Below, piece by piece: positions 37,212 to 45,067 of a stretch of DNA of 64,000 nucleotides. The notes beneath the pieces were generated by a model. That model had not been told where the DNA came from and did no database searches. It saw nothing but the letters and a program-made list of their open reading frames with translations. This DNA is from Sphingobacterium sp. (GTDB lineage Bacteria > Bacteroidota > Bacteroidia > Sphingobacteriales > Sphingobacteriaceae): positions 248,001-312,000 of the forward strand of contig JAITTY010000009.1 in the NCBI GenBank assembly GCA_031286695.1, read 5' to 3'. The first letter of the stretch is position 1; each line of letters opens with the position of its first letter. Made by a program: the position numbers and the translations under genes.

Positions 37212-37225
37212 CGAAAACGATTGCG
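37212..37225 (+). promoter_or_regulatory. LacI-type operator-like site upstream of the heparinase-like lyase
   Basis: CGAAAACGATTGCG is a near-palindrome (reverse complement CGCAATCGTTTTCG) with the central CG of LacI-family operators. A closely related site, CGCAAACGATTTCG, lies at 43155 near the chondroitinase gene. It is about 300 nt upstream of the lyase start. Confidence 0.45.
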
Positions 37226-37527
37226 AGAAAACACCGCTTTTGTTCCCTATAAACACTGTAAATTCACTTTATAGAAAATTCATTTTTCAGATCAATTAAA
37301 TCTAAAAACCTATGATCAAGATAAAGAACATATTCGTTTCGAAAAATCGTTGGGTGTATTCGGCAATACCCTTATCCAGTGTGTCCAAAGATTATATCGA
37401 AAAAAAGTATTCCTGGAGCCTATATCGCCACCCTGGGCTACCAAAGCCGGCATAAGCTATGGCCAATGACAGGACAAAAAATCAAAATGAATCCGGCATC
37501 ACTGCCATAAAATCTAGATTGGTAAGC

Positions 37528-39456
37528 ATGAAAATTTATTTAATCGTAGTATTTTTCCTAAGCAGCTTTTCTTTTCAAAAGCTGTTAGGGAAAGATTTAA
37601 ACCTACTGACGGGAGCTTTTAAGCTAGAAAACCTGAAAGCCAGTCTAGGGAAAGACAAATCTTGGGTTCCCTATCCGGCTTATTCAGATCGGGCGGCCTG
37701 GGATAAGCTGATGGCCCCCTTTAAAGACCGTATGATCAAAAAGGGAAATGAAGCCCTGAACTACCAATGGCAGGTGGTCAAAGCGACAGACTACCTCGAA
37801 TATGAGCGTTCGGGCAACCGTACTATGATGGAAAAGCCAATGAATGAAAACTGCACTGCATTGACCAGCCTGCTGTTGGCCGAACTTGCTGAAGGACAAG
37901 GACGGTATGTGGACCAAATCCTAAATGGTAGCTGGCAATTGACAGAAATGGCGACATGGTCCCTTTCAGCACACCTCGGAGCCTTTCAGTCCTCCAAACG
38001 GTCTCTACCGCAAGAACGAACACAAGTGGTCGATCTCATGGCTGGTGATGTCGGCTCCCTCCTCTCCTGGATTCATTATTTCTTCCGCGATACGTTCAAT
38101 AAAATCAATCCCGAAATCAGCATCCGCCTAAAACAACAGATCCAGCAACGCATTATACAGCCCTACCTGGACCGTAACGATATGTGGTGGCAGGCATTTG
38201 AACTCAAGGAAGGACAACTGGTCAATAACTGGAATCCCTGGTGCAACTTCAATGTCCTTACGGCACTACTTTTAGCCGAGGACAATCCGGATATCCAGCT
38301 TGCAGGAATTTATAAAACCATGTCTTCTGTAGATCGCTTTATTAATTATGTCAAAACAGATGGCGCCTGCGAAGAGGGCCCCTCTTATTGGGGGCATGCT
38401 GCAGGCAAGCTGTACGATTATCTAAAAATACTTTCATTGGCAACCCAGGGCAAGATCAATATTTTTGATAAACCGATTATTCGCGATATGGGCGAATACA
38501 TCGCACAATCCTATATTGGCGGAGATAAATGGGTAGTCAATTTCGCTGACGCTTCTGCCAAAGGAGGTAGCGATCCGCTATTGATCTACCGTTATGGACA
38601 GGATGTCAGGAGCAGTGAAATGATGCAATTTGCCCGATACATGGAAAATCTTGGCGACAAAAATGCCAATTTCAAACCTTCAAGAGATATTTTCCGCGCC
38701 TTCGAAGATCTTAGGTGTTATCCGCAGCTGGAAAACGTTACAGCTGCACTTCCTCAAAACAATTTTAAGTGGTATCCAGAAACACAATTTATTTACCTGA
38801 AAAAGGGTCCGTTTTTCTTTGCCGCCAAAGGTGGTTTCAATAACGAAAGTCACAACCATAATGATGTCGGGAGTTTTATCTTATATGAGGATCAACAACC
38901 ACTGTTCATTGATGCCGGTGTTGGCACCTATACCAAAAAGACCTTTAGCGACGAAAGATATAGTATCTGGACGATGCAGAGTGCTTACCATAACGTTCCG
39001 ATGATTAATGGAACCGACCAATCTTTTGGAAAGGAATATAAAGCCAGAAATGTCGCATTCCTCCCTGCACAGAATAGATTCCAGCTTGATATTGGAAAAG
39101 CCTATCCAAAGTCAGCCAACATTGAGTACTGGAATAGAAGTTATACCCTGGGCCAGAAGGGGCTAGACATTCAGGATGATTTTAAAGTAAAAGGCCCTAA
39201 GCAGGTCAATATTATCCATTTTCTGGTTGCTCAGGAACCGAAAATCAGTAAAGGAGAAATCATGCTGAATAGTGGACAGGCAAAATTTCAATTTGATGCC
39301 GGACAATTCATTGCCAGCTACGATGTCATTCCACAAGAAGCCCCCCGTTTAAGCCAGGTCTGGGGTAAAGAACTCTATCGTATTACGCTTACAGCGAAGA
39401 GCATCAAAACCACGGGAAAATATACGTTTACGATTCGCCAAGAGACAATAAAATAA
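37528..39456 (+). CDS. Heparinase II/III-fold polysaccharide lyase, exported
   Basis: From the ATG at 37528 the product has 642 residues with a proper signal peptide (MKIYLIVVFFLSSFSF). The longer frame from 37459 puts a polar stretch first and is rejected. The N-terminal alpha/alpha-toroid contains NWNPWCNFNV (Asn234 onward) and GPSYWGHAAGKLYDYL. The C-terminal heparinase II/III beta-sandwich has ESHNHNDVGSFILY (His442, His444) and FIDAGVGTYT. Such enzymes cut uronic-acid glycans by beta-elimination, leaving an unsaturated end. It is not closely like heparinase III of Pedobacter. The GH88 enzyme 46 nt downstream would process its products. Confidence 0.85.
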   Translation: MKIYLIVVFFLSSFSFQKLLGKDLNLLTGAFKLENLKASLGKDKSWVPYPAYSDRAAWDKLMAPFKDRMIKKGNEALNYQWQVVKATDYLEYERSGNRTMMEKPMNENCTALTSLLLAELAEGQGRYVDQILNGSWQLTEMATWSLSAHLGAFQSSKRSLPQERTQVVDLMAGDVGSLLSWIHYFFRDTFNKINPEISIRLKQQIQQRIIQPYLDRNDMWWQAFELKEGQLVNNWNPWCNFNVLTALLLAEDNPDIQLAGIYKTMSSVDRFINYVKTDGACEEGPSYWGHAAGKLYDYLKILSLATQGKINIFDKPIIRDMGEYIAQSYIGGDKWVVNFADASAKGGSDPLLIYRYGQDVRSSEMMQFARYMENLGDKNANFKPSRDIFRAFEDLRCYPQLENVTAALPQNNFKWYPETQFIYLKKGPFFFAAKGGFNNESHNHNDVGSFILYEDQQPLFIDAGVGTYTKKTFSDERYSIWTMQSAYHNVPMINGTDQSFGKEYKARNVAFLPAQNRFQLDIGKAYPKSANIEYWNRSYTLGQKGLDIQDDFKVKGPKQVNIIHFLVAQEPKISKGEIMLNSGQAKFQFDAGQFIASYDVIPQEAPRLSQVWGKELYRITLTAKSIKTTGKYTFTIRQETIK

Positions 39457-39502
39457 GAAAGAATCAAGAATATTAGTTAACTTACTGGGAATCTAAGCCG
39501 TT

Positions 39503-40759
39503 ATGAATAAAAGAAAACTAGGTCTAAAAACGTTTTTTGTCGTCGCTTCTAGTCTGATTGCATTGAGTTTTACAGACCACAAACCAAGCTTTATTGACGC
39601 AAGTTTTAAAGCGGCAGAAAAACAATATCAATTTTTAGAACAAACAGCAGAAAAGCAACATAAGTTTCCACGCACACTGAGCCCCTCAGGAAAACTAGTA
39701 GGGACAGACGAATGGGATTGGACCGGGGGCTTTTTCCCGGGATCACTGTGGTATATCTACAACCATAGCCATAGCAAAGAAACCGAAGCCGCAGCGATCA
39801 AATGGACAGAGGCACTTGAAAAAGCCAAAGACCTTGATCAACATCATGATATTGGTTTTGTGATGTATTGTTCTTATGGCAATGCCATTAAATACCTCAA
39901 AGATCCCAAAAAGGTTGCCGCTTATAAGGACATCCTCATCCATTCGGCCAATACTGCGCTTAAACGTTATAATCCACAGGTGGGCGTCATCAAATCATGG
40001 AACGAGAAGAAGTCCTGGGATGGGAAGACCTTATGGAAATATCCAGTTATTATCGACAACATGATGAATCTGGAGATGTTGTGTTATGTATCCGACCTGA
40101 CTGGAGACACAAAGTACAAGGATGTGGCAATCAGTCATGCAACCCAAACCATGAAAAATCATTTTCGTAAAGATTATAGTACCTATCACGTGGTCGATTA
40201 CGATGCCAATGGACATCCGCTCCATCAACAAACGAACCAGGGCTATGCCGATAATTCAACCTGGGCACGCGGTCAAGCTTGGGCTATCTATGGATTTACT
40301 ATGATGTACCGGGAGACTAGAAAACCTGAATTTCTCAAAACGGCAAAAGCAGCGGCAAAGTTCTACATGACCCATCCAAATCTTCCAAAAGATAAAATTC
40401 CTTATTGGGATTTTAATGCAGGAAAACCAGGTTATAAAACGGATGCTGATTTTTCTTCGCTAAAATTGAATTTCGTACCTCGGGATGCTTCAGCAGCAGC
40501 CATTGTAGCATCTGCACTGATTGAACTTTCGACATTGACCACTGGCGCCGAAAGCAAATCATATTTGACTTTCGCTCAGGAAAGCCTGCAAACACTATCA
40601 ACTAACACCTATTTTGCAAAATATGGGACCAATGGTGGTTTCTTATTGGAGCATAGTGTCGGCAGCCTACCCCACCATTCGGAAATCGATGTTCCCCTCA
40701 CCTATGCCGATTATTATTATCTGGAAGGTTTGACGCGGTTGGAACAGCTCGAAAAATAA
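39503..40759 (+). CDS. Unsaturated glucuronyl hydrolase (GH88)
   Basis: The product has 418 residues with an N-terminal hydrophobic export signal. The GH88 catalytic pair is visible: Asp116 in HHDIGFVMYCSYGNA and Asp185 in IIDNMMNLEML. STWARGQAWAIYGF and FVPRDASAAAIVASAL are further family marks. The enzyme removes the 4,5-unsaturated uronic acid that lyases leave on glycosaminoglycan disaccharides. It lies 46 nt after the heparinase-fold lyase, probably in the same operon, and converges on the chondroitinase AC gene. Confidence 0.94.
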   Translation: MNKRKLGLKTFFVVASSLIALSFTDHKPSFIDASFKAAEKQYQFLEQTAEKQHKFPRTLSPSGKLVGTDEWDWTGGFFPGSLWYIYNHSHSKETEAAAIKWTEALEKAKDLDQHHDIGFVMYCSYGNAIKYLKDPKKVAAYKDILIHSANTALKRYNPQVGVIKSWNEKKSWDGKTLWKYPVIIDNMMNLEMLCYVSDLTGDTKYKDVAISHATQTMKNHFRKDYSTYHVVDYDANGHPLHQQTNQGYADNSTWARGQAWAIYGFTMMYRETRKPEFLKTAKAAAKFYMTHPNLPKDKIPYWDFNAGKPGYKTDADFSSLKLNFVPRDASAAAIVASALIELSTLTTGAESKSYLTFAQESLQTLSTNTYFAKYGTNGGFLLEHSVGSLPHHSEIDVPLTYADYYYLEGLTRLEQLEK

Positions 40760-40766
40760 AAATACG

Positions 40767-40800
40767 AATGGGAGATATTTAATATCTCCCATTTGCTTTT
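40767..40800. terminator. Bidirectional terminator between GH88 and chondroitinase AC
   Basis: Perfect 13-bp arms AATGGGAGATATT / AATATCTCCCATT around one T, followed by T-rich sequence on the + strand and preceded by A-rich sequence. It serves both converging genes. Confidence 0.85.
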
Positions 40801-40823
40801 ATAAGTCTTCCAATAGCTTTAGA

Positions 40824-42926
40824 CTATCTTTTCTCCGTAGTGACAGTGCTCGTCATAGTACTTCCTGCATATTCACCCTGTGGAAGCGGGATTGCCAAAG
40901 TCCGATTTACACCAATACGTTTATTGACCAGCTGAACGTGTACAGTTTTAGCCTGCTGCAACGGATCTGCCACATCAAGCTGCATATTTGCGGTTGGCTG
41001 TGGACTCAATTGCAAAATAACAGGTTGGTCTAACGTGATGGACCAATCTCCAATCTGATAGGTGCCCGGCTGACGACAACTGAGCTGAAGAATTCCATGC
41101 CCTGTATGCTCAACTGCCTGTATGTCCGATGTATTCTGCCATATTTTTATGCGCTGCATTTCTTTCGTATCCAGAACCTTTGTCACAGGCACAACGATAT
41201 ACGCATAACTCGCATTGTTTGGCGTCACGCCGTGGTCAAACCAAAGCTTGAAGACCTTTCCATGGACAAGATCTTTGGAACGGGAACGGTTAATCCGATA
41301 CCAAGAACCCGCCTGATCCTTGGTTGTCAATCCAACCTTCATGGCAACCGGGAAGTAATACAGAACATTGTTATGTGTTATAAATTCACCTTTTTCGACG
41401 CGTCTTCGTACAGAATCAAGCGTAGACGTTTCCTTACCATTCCAGACAACAGGTCCCTTTAGCCAGGTCTGGTTTAACGTTGTTACCACAGGTTCTTGCG
41501 CTGCACACTGAATACCGGCACCTAGGCAAACGACTTCCTTATCGAAAAAGAACCAGGCTTTTTGAGCCGTTACCCCGTCATACTGGACCGACATAGCTGA
41601 GGCCCCTGTCTTCCCATTACTCACTCCACCTGCAAAGTTATTGGCTGCACGTGCCCCCCACTGTTCTTTCAATTCCAGATCGCCCAGATAATCTCTTGTG
41701 GTTGTCCCCGGAATCTTATCCCATTCCCAGACAGGCATAATATTAAAATATTCCGGCCCAAATACCTGAATATTAGTCACTCCGTCCGACATATTGCGAC
41801 CAAGAACATTTTCTCCATTTCCAGACTCCGATTTATTGGTATGGTTGCTGGCTAGTCTAACATTAAAATGGAATTGTTTACGCAGATGCGTCGTATAGTC
41901 ACCCTTCCAGTAATGACGGTGGGCACTGATATTCTCGGCATCAAAAGGCTGTACGCTATCTAGTTTTGCAAGCGCCATGTTCCAAATGGCATTTTTTGCT
42001 GGGTCGATCAGCTTCATTTGTTTTAATATGGCTGTCTCCTGTGTCTTTTCCAAGATATTGGGACGTGAGATGCCACGGCCATGTACATTAAAATCGATGT
42101 AACGCGAACGAATTATCGGCAGATATGTTTCGTTCAGAAAACGTTCAAAAAGGTCCAATCTCTTACGCTCAACTGCATAAGCCGTCTCACGTACATAGGC
42201 CATAACTTTTGAAATCCCTTTCAGAAACTCTTCCCCATAGCCTGCAATATATAATTGAGGACCATGTTGCAAGTAGGAAAAATCGTATTGAAGTCCCTCC
42301 TTGCCATCCACGAGCTGTATCGGAAAAAGCAGCTGCTCCATCGCTGCTGCCAACAGATCAGCATCTTCCAAGATCAATGCACGATAAAAATAGTGCATGG
42401 CAATGTCACTTTTATTCGCCCCTGTTTTTGTATAAGGATCGCCACGCTTCATCAGCTCAACAAGTGGGATCTCTACTGCAGGGGGGATCTTTTCTTTTCC
42501 GAATTTCATCAGGATAAGACAAACACCTATGGCCTTTGGGGAAGCAATTTCATTATGCCACCAATTGGAAGATTCAAAACGATTATTTGCCCAATATTGT
42601 GCCGCCAGCAGAATCTTATCGTAAAGTGATTTCTGCTGGTAAGATGTGCTTTGTGGTGATATATATGCAATAATAAGCATCCTTAGCCGATCCAAATGCT
42701 CCCCAGGTGGCCAAAGTGATATGGACTTGCTGCTGTAGTCGATATCTGCCCAGGTACCATCTGCACGCAGCTGATTACGCAAGTTTATTATTTTATCTGC
42801 ATTTGGTAATGGTCCACTCAACTCATCATCATATACATGCTTTTTGATAAGTTCAAAAGCATTTCGGTTTTGCCCCTTTACCATAACCAAGGCAAAAGAC
42901 AATAAAAATATAAGTAATCCTTTCAT
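40824..42926 (-). CDS. cslA: Chondroitinase AC-type polysaccharide lyase (PL8)
   Basis: The start at 42926 (MKGLLIFLLSFALVMVKGQ) gives a signal peptide and exactly 700 residues, the length of Pedobacter heparinus chondroitinase AC. The catalytic series of that enzyme (Asn175, His225, Tyr234, Arg288) is matched in order by RNWW-type NWWHNEIASP (Asn121 here marks the conserved block), QHGPQLYI (His221), AGYGEEF (Tyr230) and GRGISRPN (Arg284). The run SESGNGENVLGRNMSDG and MPVWEWDKIPG are also shared with it. It cuts chondroitin sulfate and hyaluronan by beta-elimination. The open frame continues upstream into a sulfatase stub, which is not part of this gene. Confidence 0.95.
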   Translation of the reverse strand: MKGLLIFLLSFALVMVKGQNRNAFELIKKHVYDDELSGPLPNADKIINLRNQLRADGTWADIDYSSKSISLWPPGEHLDRLRMLIIAYISPQSTSYQQKSLYDKILLAAQYWANNRFESSNWWHNEIASPKAIGVCLILMKFGKEKIPPAVEIPLVELMKRGDPYTKTGANKSDIAMHYFYRALILEDADLLAAAMEQLLFPIQLVDGKEGLQYDFSYLQHGPQLYIAGYGEEFLKGISKVMAYVRETAYAVERKRLDLFERFLNETYLPIIRSRYIDFNVHGRGISRPNILEKTQETAILKQMKLIDPAKNAIWNMALAKLDSVQPFDAENISAHRHYWKGDYTTHLRKQFHFNVRLASNHTNKSESGNGENVLGRNMSDGVTNIQVFGPEYFNIMPVWEWDKIPGTTTRDYLGDLELKEQWGARAANNFAGGVSNGKTGASAMSVQYDGVTAQKAWFFFDKEVVCLGAGIQCAAQEPVVTTLNQTWLKGPVVWNGKETSTLDSVRRRVEKGEFITHNNVLYYFPVAMKVGLTTKDQAGSWYRINRSRSKDLVHGKVFKLWFDHGVTPNNASYAYIVVPVTKVLDTKEMQRIKIWQNTSDIQAVEHTGHGILQLSCRQPGTYQIGDWSITLDQPVILQLSPQPTANMQLDVADPLQQAKTVHVQLVNKRIGVNRTLAIPLPQGEYAGSTMTSTVTTEKR

Positions 42927-43094
42927 CTGTTTTTTAGTATTCCTTACTTGGGGGTATTGACATTCCGCAGCACGTCCGACATCGCTCAAGATAACAATAA
43001 CGTTAGGATGTTGCTGTCCGAATACGGAAATCCCAAACTGAAAGAGTATATTCACAAGAGTTAATATACTAAAACAAGTAAATCGGTAGATCAT
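42927..43094 (-). pseudogene. N-terminal stub of a deleted sulfatase
   Basis: In frame ahead of the chondroitinase start lie 56 codons with a second signal peptide (ILFQFGISVFGQQ) directly followed by PNVIVILSD. This is the hallmark N-terminus of family S1 sulfatases, in which a DD metal pair normally comes next. After the first Asp the sequence changes to VGRAAECQYPQVRNTKKQ and then the true PL8 signal peptide begins. The rest of the sulfatase (usually some 450 residues) is missing, so an internal deletion is inferred. An operator-like site lies 61 nt upstream of the stub's ATG. Confidence 0.75.
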
Positions 43095-43154
43095 AACATT
43101 AGATTTATCCTTATAAATGTAGAGCTAAAAGTATGGGATTTTTTATTAAAAAAC

Positions 43155-43168
43155 CGCAAACGATTTCG
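43155..43168 (-). promoter_or_regulatory. LacI-type operator-like site between sulfatase stub and barstar-like gene
   Basis: CGCAAACGATTTCG is a near-palindrome with central CG. Its relative at 37212 reads CGCAATCGTTTTCG on the opposite strand. The site is 61 nt upstream of the sulfatase-stub ATG and 39 nt upstream of the divergent gene at 43207. It most likely controlled the original sulfatase-chondroitinase operon. Confidence 0.5.
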
Positions 43169-43206
43169 TTAGGCTATTTTTTGAAAATTAAAAATAAAGG
43201 TCAAAG

Positions 43207-43854
43207 ATGAAAACAGATGAAAGAAAAATTGTAGGTACGCTTGCTCATTTTTTGGTAAACGATTCCGATGATGCTGAGTTTACTGCATTTTTACATTCAA
43301 TAGATGATAATCGCAGTACAATTCGAAGTGCGCTTATTCAATTTGTAGCCAAATGGCAAGATAAGGAAGATAGCTTAATATTTCCTACTGAGGATCTTTG
43401 GACGGATTTTAAACTACTTGCGAGCAGCAATCCCGACCTCGGCATGGCTGTTATTGATGGCTATAGAATCAACGATATTGCAAGTTTTTACCATGAAATC
43501 AATGCCGTCTACATGTCCCATGAAAGCTGGCAAATAGGGAGCCTCGATGGTCTGGATGACTTATTTTACGGTGGATTTGGCACCTTTAAAGACGCGGCTT
43601 CACATACTATTGTCTGGAAAGATATTGCCCATAGCAGCGCGTCGTTGGGTACCGAAACAACTTTGGTGTATTATCAGGGAAAGCTTGGCGCACAATCACC
43701 ATTCAATCAAATACATTTTCAAAAAAAAATAGAGGAGCTAAAAGCGGGGCAAGGAGAAACCTATTTTGACATCGTTGCCGAAATCATCCGATCTCACCAC
43801 AAAATCACCTGGATTTACAAAGGACATCCTCATATCAAATCCTTATATTTATAA
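43207..43854 (+). CDS. Barstar/ribonuclease-inhibitor-like protein
   Basis: The product has 215 residues, is cytoplasmic (no signal peptide) and acidic. Residues about 88-200 contain INDIASFYHEINAVYM, SHESWQIGSLDGLDDLFYGGFG and YFDIVAEIIRSH. These stretches are characteristic of proteins usually annotated as barstar-like ribonuclease inhibitors. The first 85 residues are helical and unrecognised. No barnase-like toxin gene is beside it. It is 17 nt upstream of an oxidoreductase gene and could be co-transcribed. The family call rests on remembered motif similarity and is moderate. Confidence 0.55.
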   Translation: MKTDERKIVGTLAHFLVNDSDDAEFTAFLHSIDDNRSTIRSALIQFVAKWQDKEDSLIFPTEDLWTDFKLLASSNPDLGMAVIDGYRINDIASFYHEINAVYMSHESWQIGSLDGLDDLFYGGFGTFKDAASHTIVWKDIAHSSASLGTETTLVYYQGKLGAQSPFNQIHFQKKIEELKAGQGETYFDIVAEIIRSHHKITWIYKGHPHIKSLYL

Positions 43855-43871
43855 TAGCTAAACTTACCAAG

Positions 43872-44957
43872 ATGAAGTATCTGATCAAAATAACTTTCCT
43901 GCTTATCTTATTATCCCATCAGGTTGTACACGCTAGTGAACGGCTTAAAGTAGCTGTTGCGGGACTCAACCATGACCATGTATTCTTGCTCCTAAATTTA
44001 TATAAGGATAAGAAAGTTGATATTATCGGTATCGCTGAATCAAATGAAATCCTGTCCAACAAAATACGGACGCAGTATAATCTGCCAAAGACTATCTTTT
44101 ATCCGGATTTGCCCAGTTTATTGAAGCATATCAAGCCAGATGCTGTGCTGGCCTACAATCCAACCAACGAGCATATTCATGTGGCAGAAACCTGTCTCCC
44201 GCTTAAAATCCCAGTTATGGTGGAGAAGCCTCTAGCAACAACGTTATCTGATGCAAAACGTATTGCATTTCTGTCCAAACAGTTTGAAACTCCTTTTTTG
44301 GTGAATTATGAAACCACCTGGTATAAAAGCAATCAACAGCTGAAACAACTGGTCGACAATGATGAAATTGGAAAAATCACACGTATACTTGTAAAAGACG
44401 GGCATGAAGGGCCAAAAGAAATCGGCTGTAGCAGTTATTTCCTCGACTGGCTTACGGATCCCAAGAAAAATGGTGGCGGTGCAGTGATGGATTTTGGCTG
44501 TTATGGTGCCAATCTGATGACCTGGCTCAAAAATGGCGAAAGACCAATCTCGGTCACGGCATTCACACAGCAGTTAAAGCCCGAAGTCTATCCGAATGTA
44601 GACGACAATGCCACCATTATTCTGAGCTATCGGGATGGCAGCACAGGCATTATTCAAGCTTCCTGGGCTTGGCCATATAGTGTTAAAGATTTGCAGGTTT
44701 TTGGCACAAAAGCTCAGCTCTATGCTAAAAATGATAAAGAGCTTCTAAAATACAAACAACAGAATGATCCACCTGTGATGGTATCGACTACTGTCCCTTA
44801 CTTTGAGCACCACATTGCTTACCTTGAACAGGTCCTGAAACAAAAAATGATCCCGGAAAATGATCTTGGCTCCATCAACAATAATGTCACTGTTGTTGAA
44901 ATTCTGGAAGCTGCAAAACGATCTGCTAAAGAAGGGAAGTCCATTTTATTAAAATAA
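43872..44957 (+). CDS. Exported Gfo/Idh/MocA-family oxidoreductase
   Basis: The product has 361 residues. A signal peptide (LLILLSHQVVHAS) precedes an N-terminal dinucleotide-binding fold starting KVAVAGLNHDHV, in which the usual GxGxxG is altered to GLNHDH. The catalytic-site EKPLATT (Lys of the EKP motif) and the C-terminal Gfo/Idh domain with GGGAVMDFGCYGANL follow. Family members oxidise or rearrange sugars with a tightly bound NAD(P). The export signal suggests a periplasmic enzyme with retained cofactor. The sugar is unknown. It may serve the glycosaminoglycan cluster, although the gene order does not prove it. Confidence 0.88.
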   Translation: MKYLIKITFLLILLSHQVVHASERLKVAVAGLNHDHVFLLLNLYKDKKVDIIGIAESNEILSNKIRTQYNLPKTIFYPDLPSLLKHIKPDAVLAYNPTNEHIHVAETCLPLKIPVMVEKPLATTLSDAKRIAFLSKQFETPFLVNYETTWYKSNQQLKQLVDNDEIGKITRILVKDGHEGPKEIGCSSYFLDWLTDPKKNGGGAVMDFGCYGANLMTWLKNGERPISVTAFTQQLKPEVYPNVDDNATIILSYRDGSTGIIQASWAWPYSVKDLQVFGTKAQLYAKNDKELLKYKQQNDPPVMVSTTVPYFEHHIAYLEQVLKQKMIPENDLGSINNNVTVVEILEAAKRSAKEGKSILLK

Positions 44958-44993
44958 AAAAGGTCTGTAGCTTGCACCGCTACGGACCTTTTT
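44957..44993. terminator. Bidirectional terminator between oxidoreductase and DUF218 genes
   Basis: A 15-bp stem (AAAAAGGTCTGTAGC / GCTACGGACCTTTTT, one G-T pair) with a 7-nt loop, A and T runs on both sides. It lies directly after the oxidoreductase stop and downstream of the converging DUF218 gene. Confidence 0.88.
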
Positions 44994-45067
44994 CATGCCC
45001 TGCCAATAGGCGATAGACAAAGCCGATCTGCTCAGTTAATAGACCAGCAGCTGGCCAAGTTAGTCGG

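Larger units (their letters stand above)
36959..37527. other. Intergenic region before the heparinase-like gene
   Basis: 569 nt. It holds a long hairpin (36999-37038), a LacI-type operator-like site (37212-37225) and a 47-codon open frame at 37312-37455 (MIKIKNIFVSKNRW...) that resembles nothing recognised and may be eroded coding sequence. Nothing else was supported. Confidence 0.55.

Noticed and set aside
37459..37527. Longer N-terminus of the heparinase-like lyase
   Set aside because: The extra 23 residues are polar, and a normal signal peptide begins at 37528.
40824..43094. Reading the PL8 gene as one 756-residue protein
   Set aside because: Its first 56 residues are a sulfatase N-terminus. 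The start at 42926 gives a signal peptide and the family's 700-residue length.
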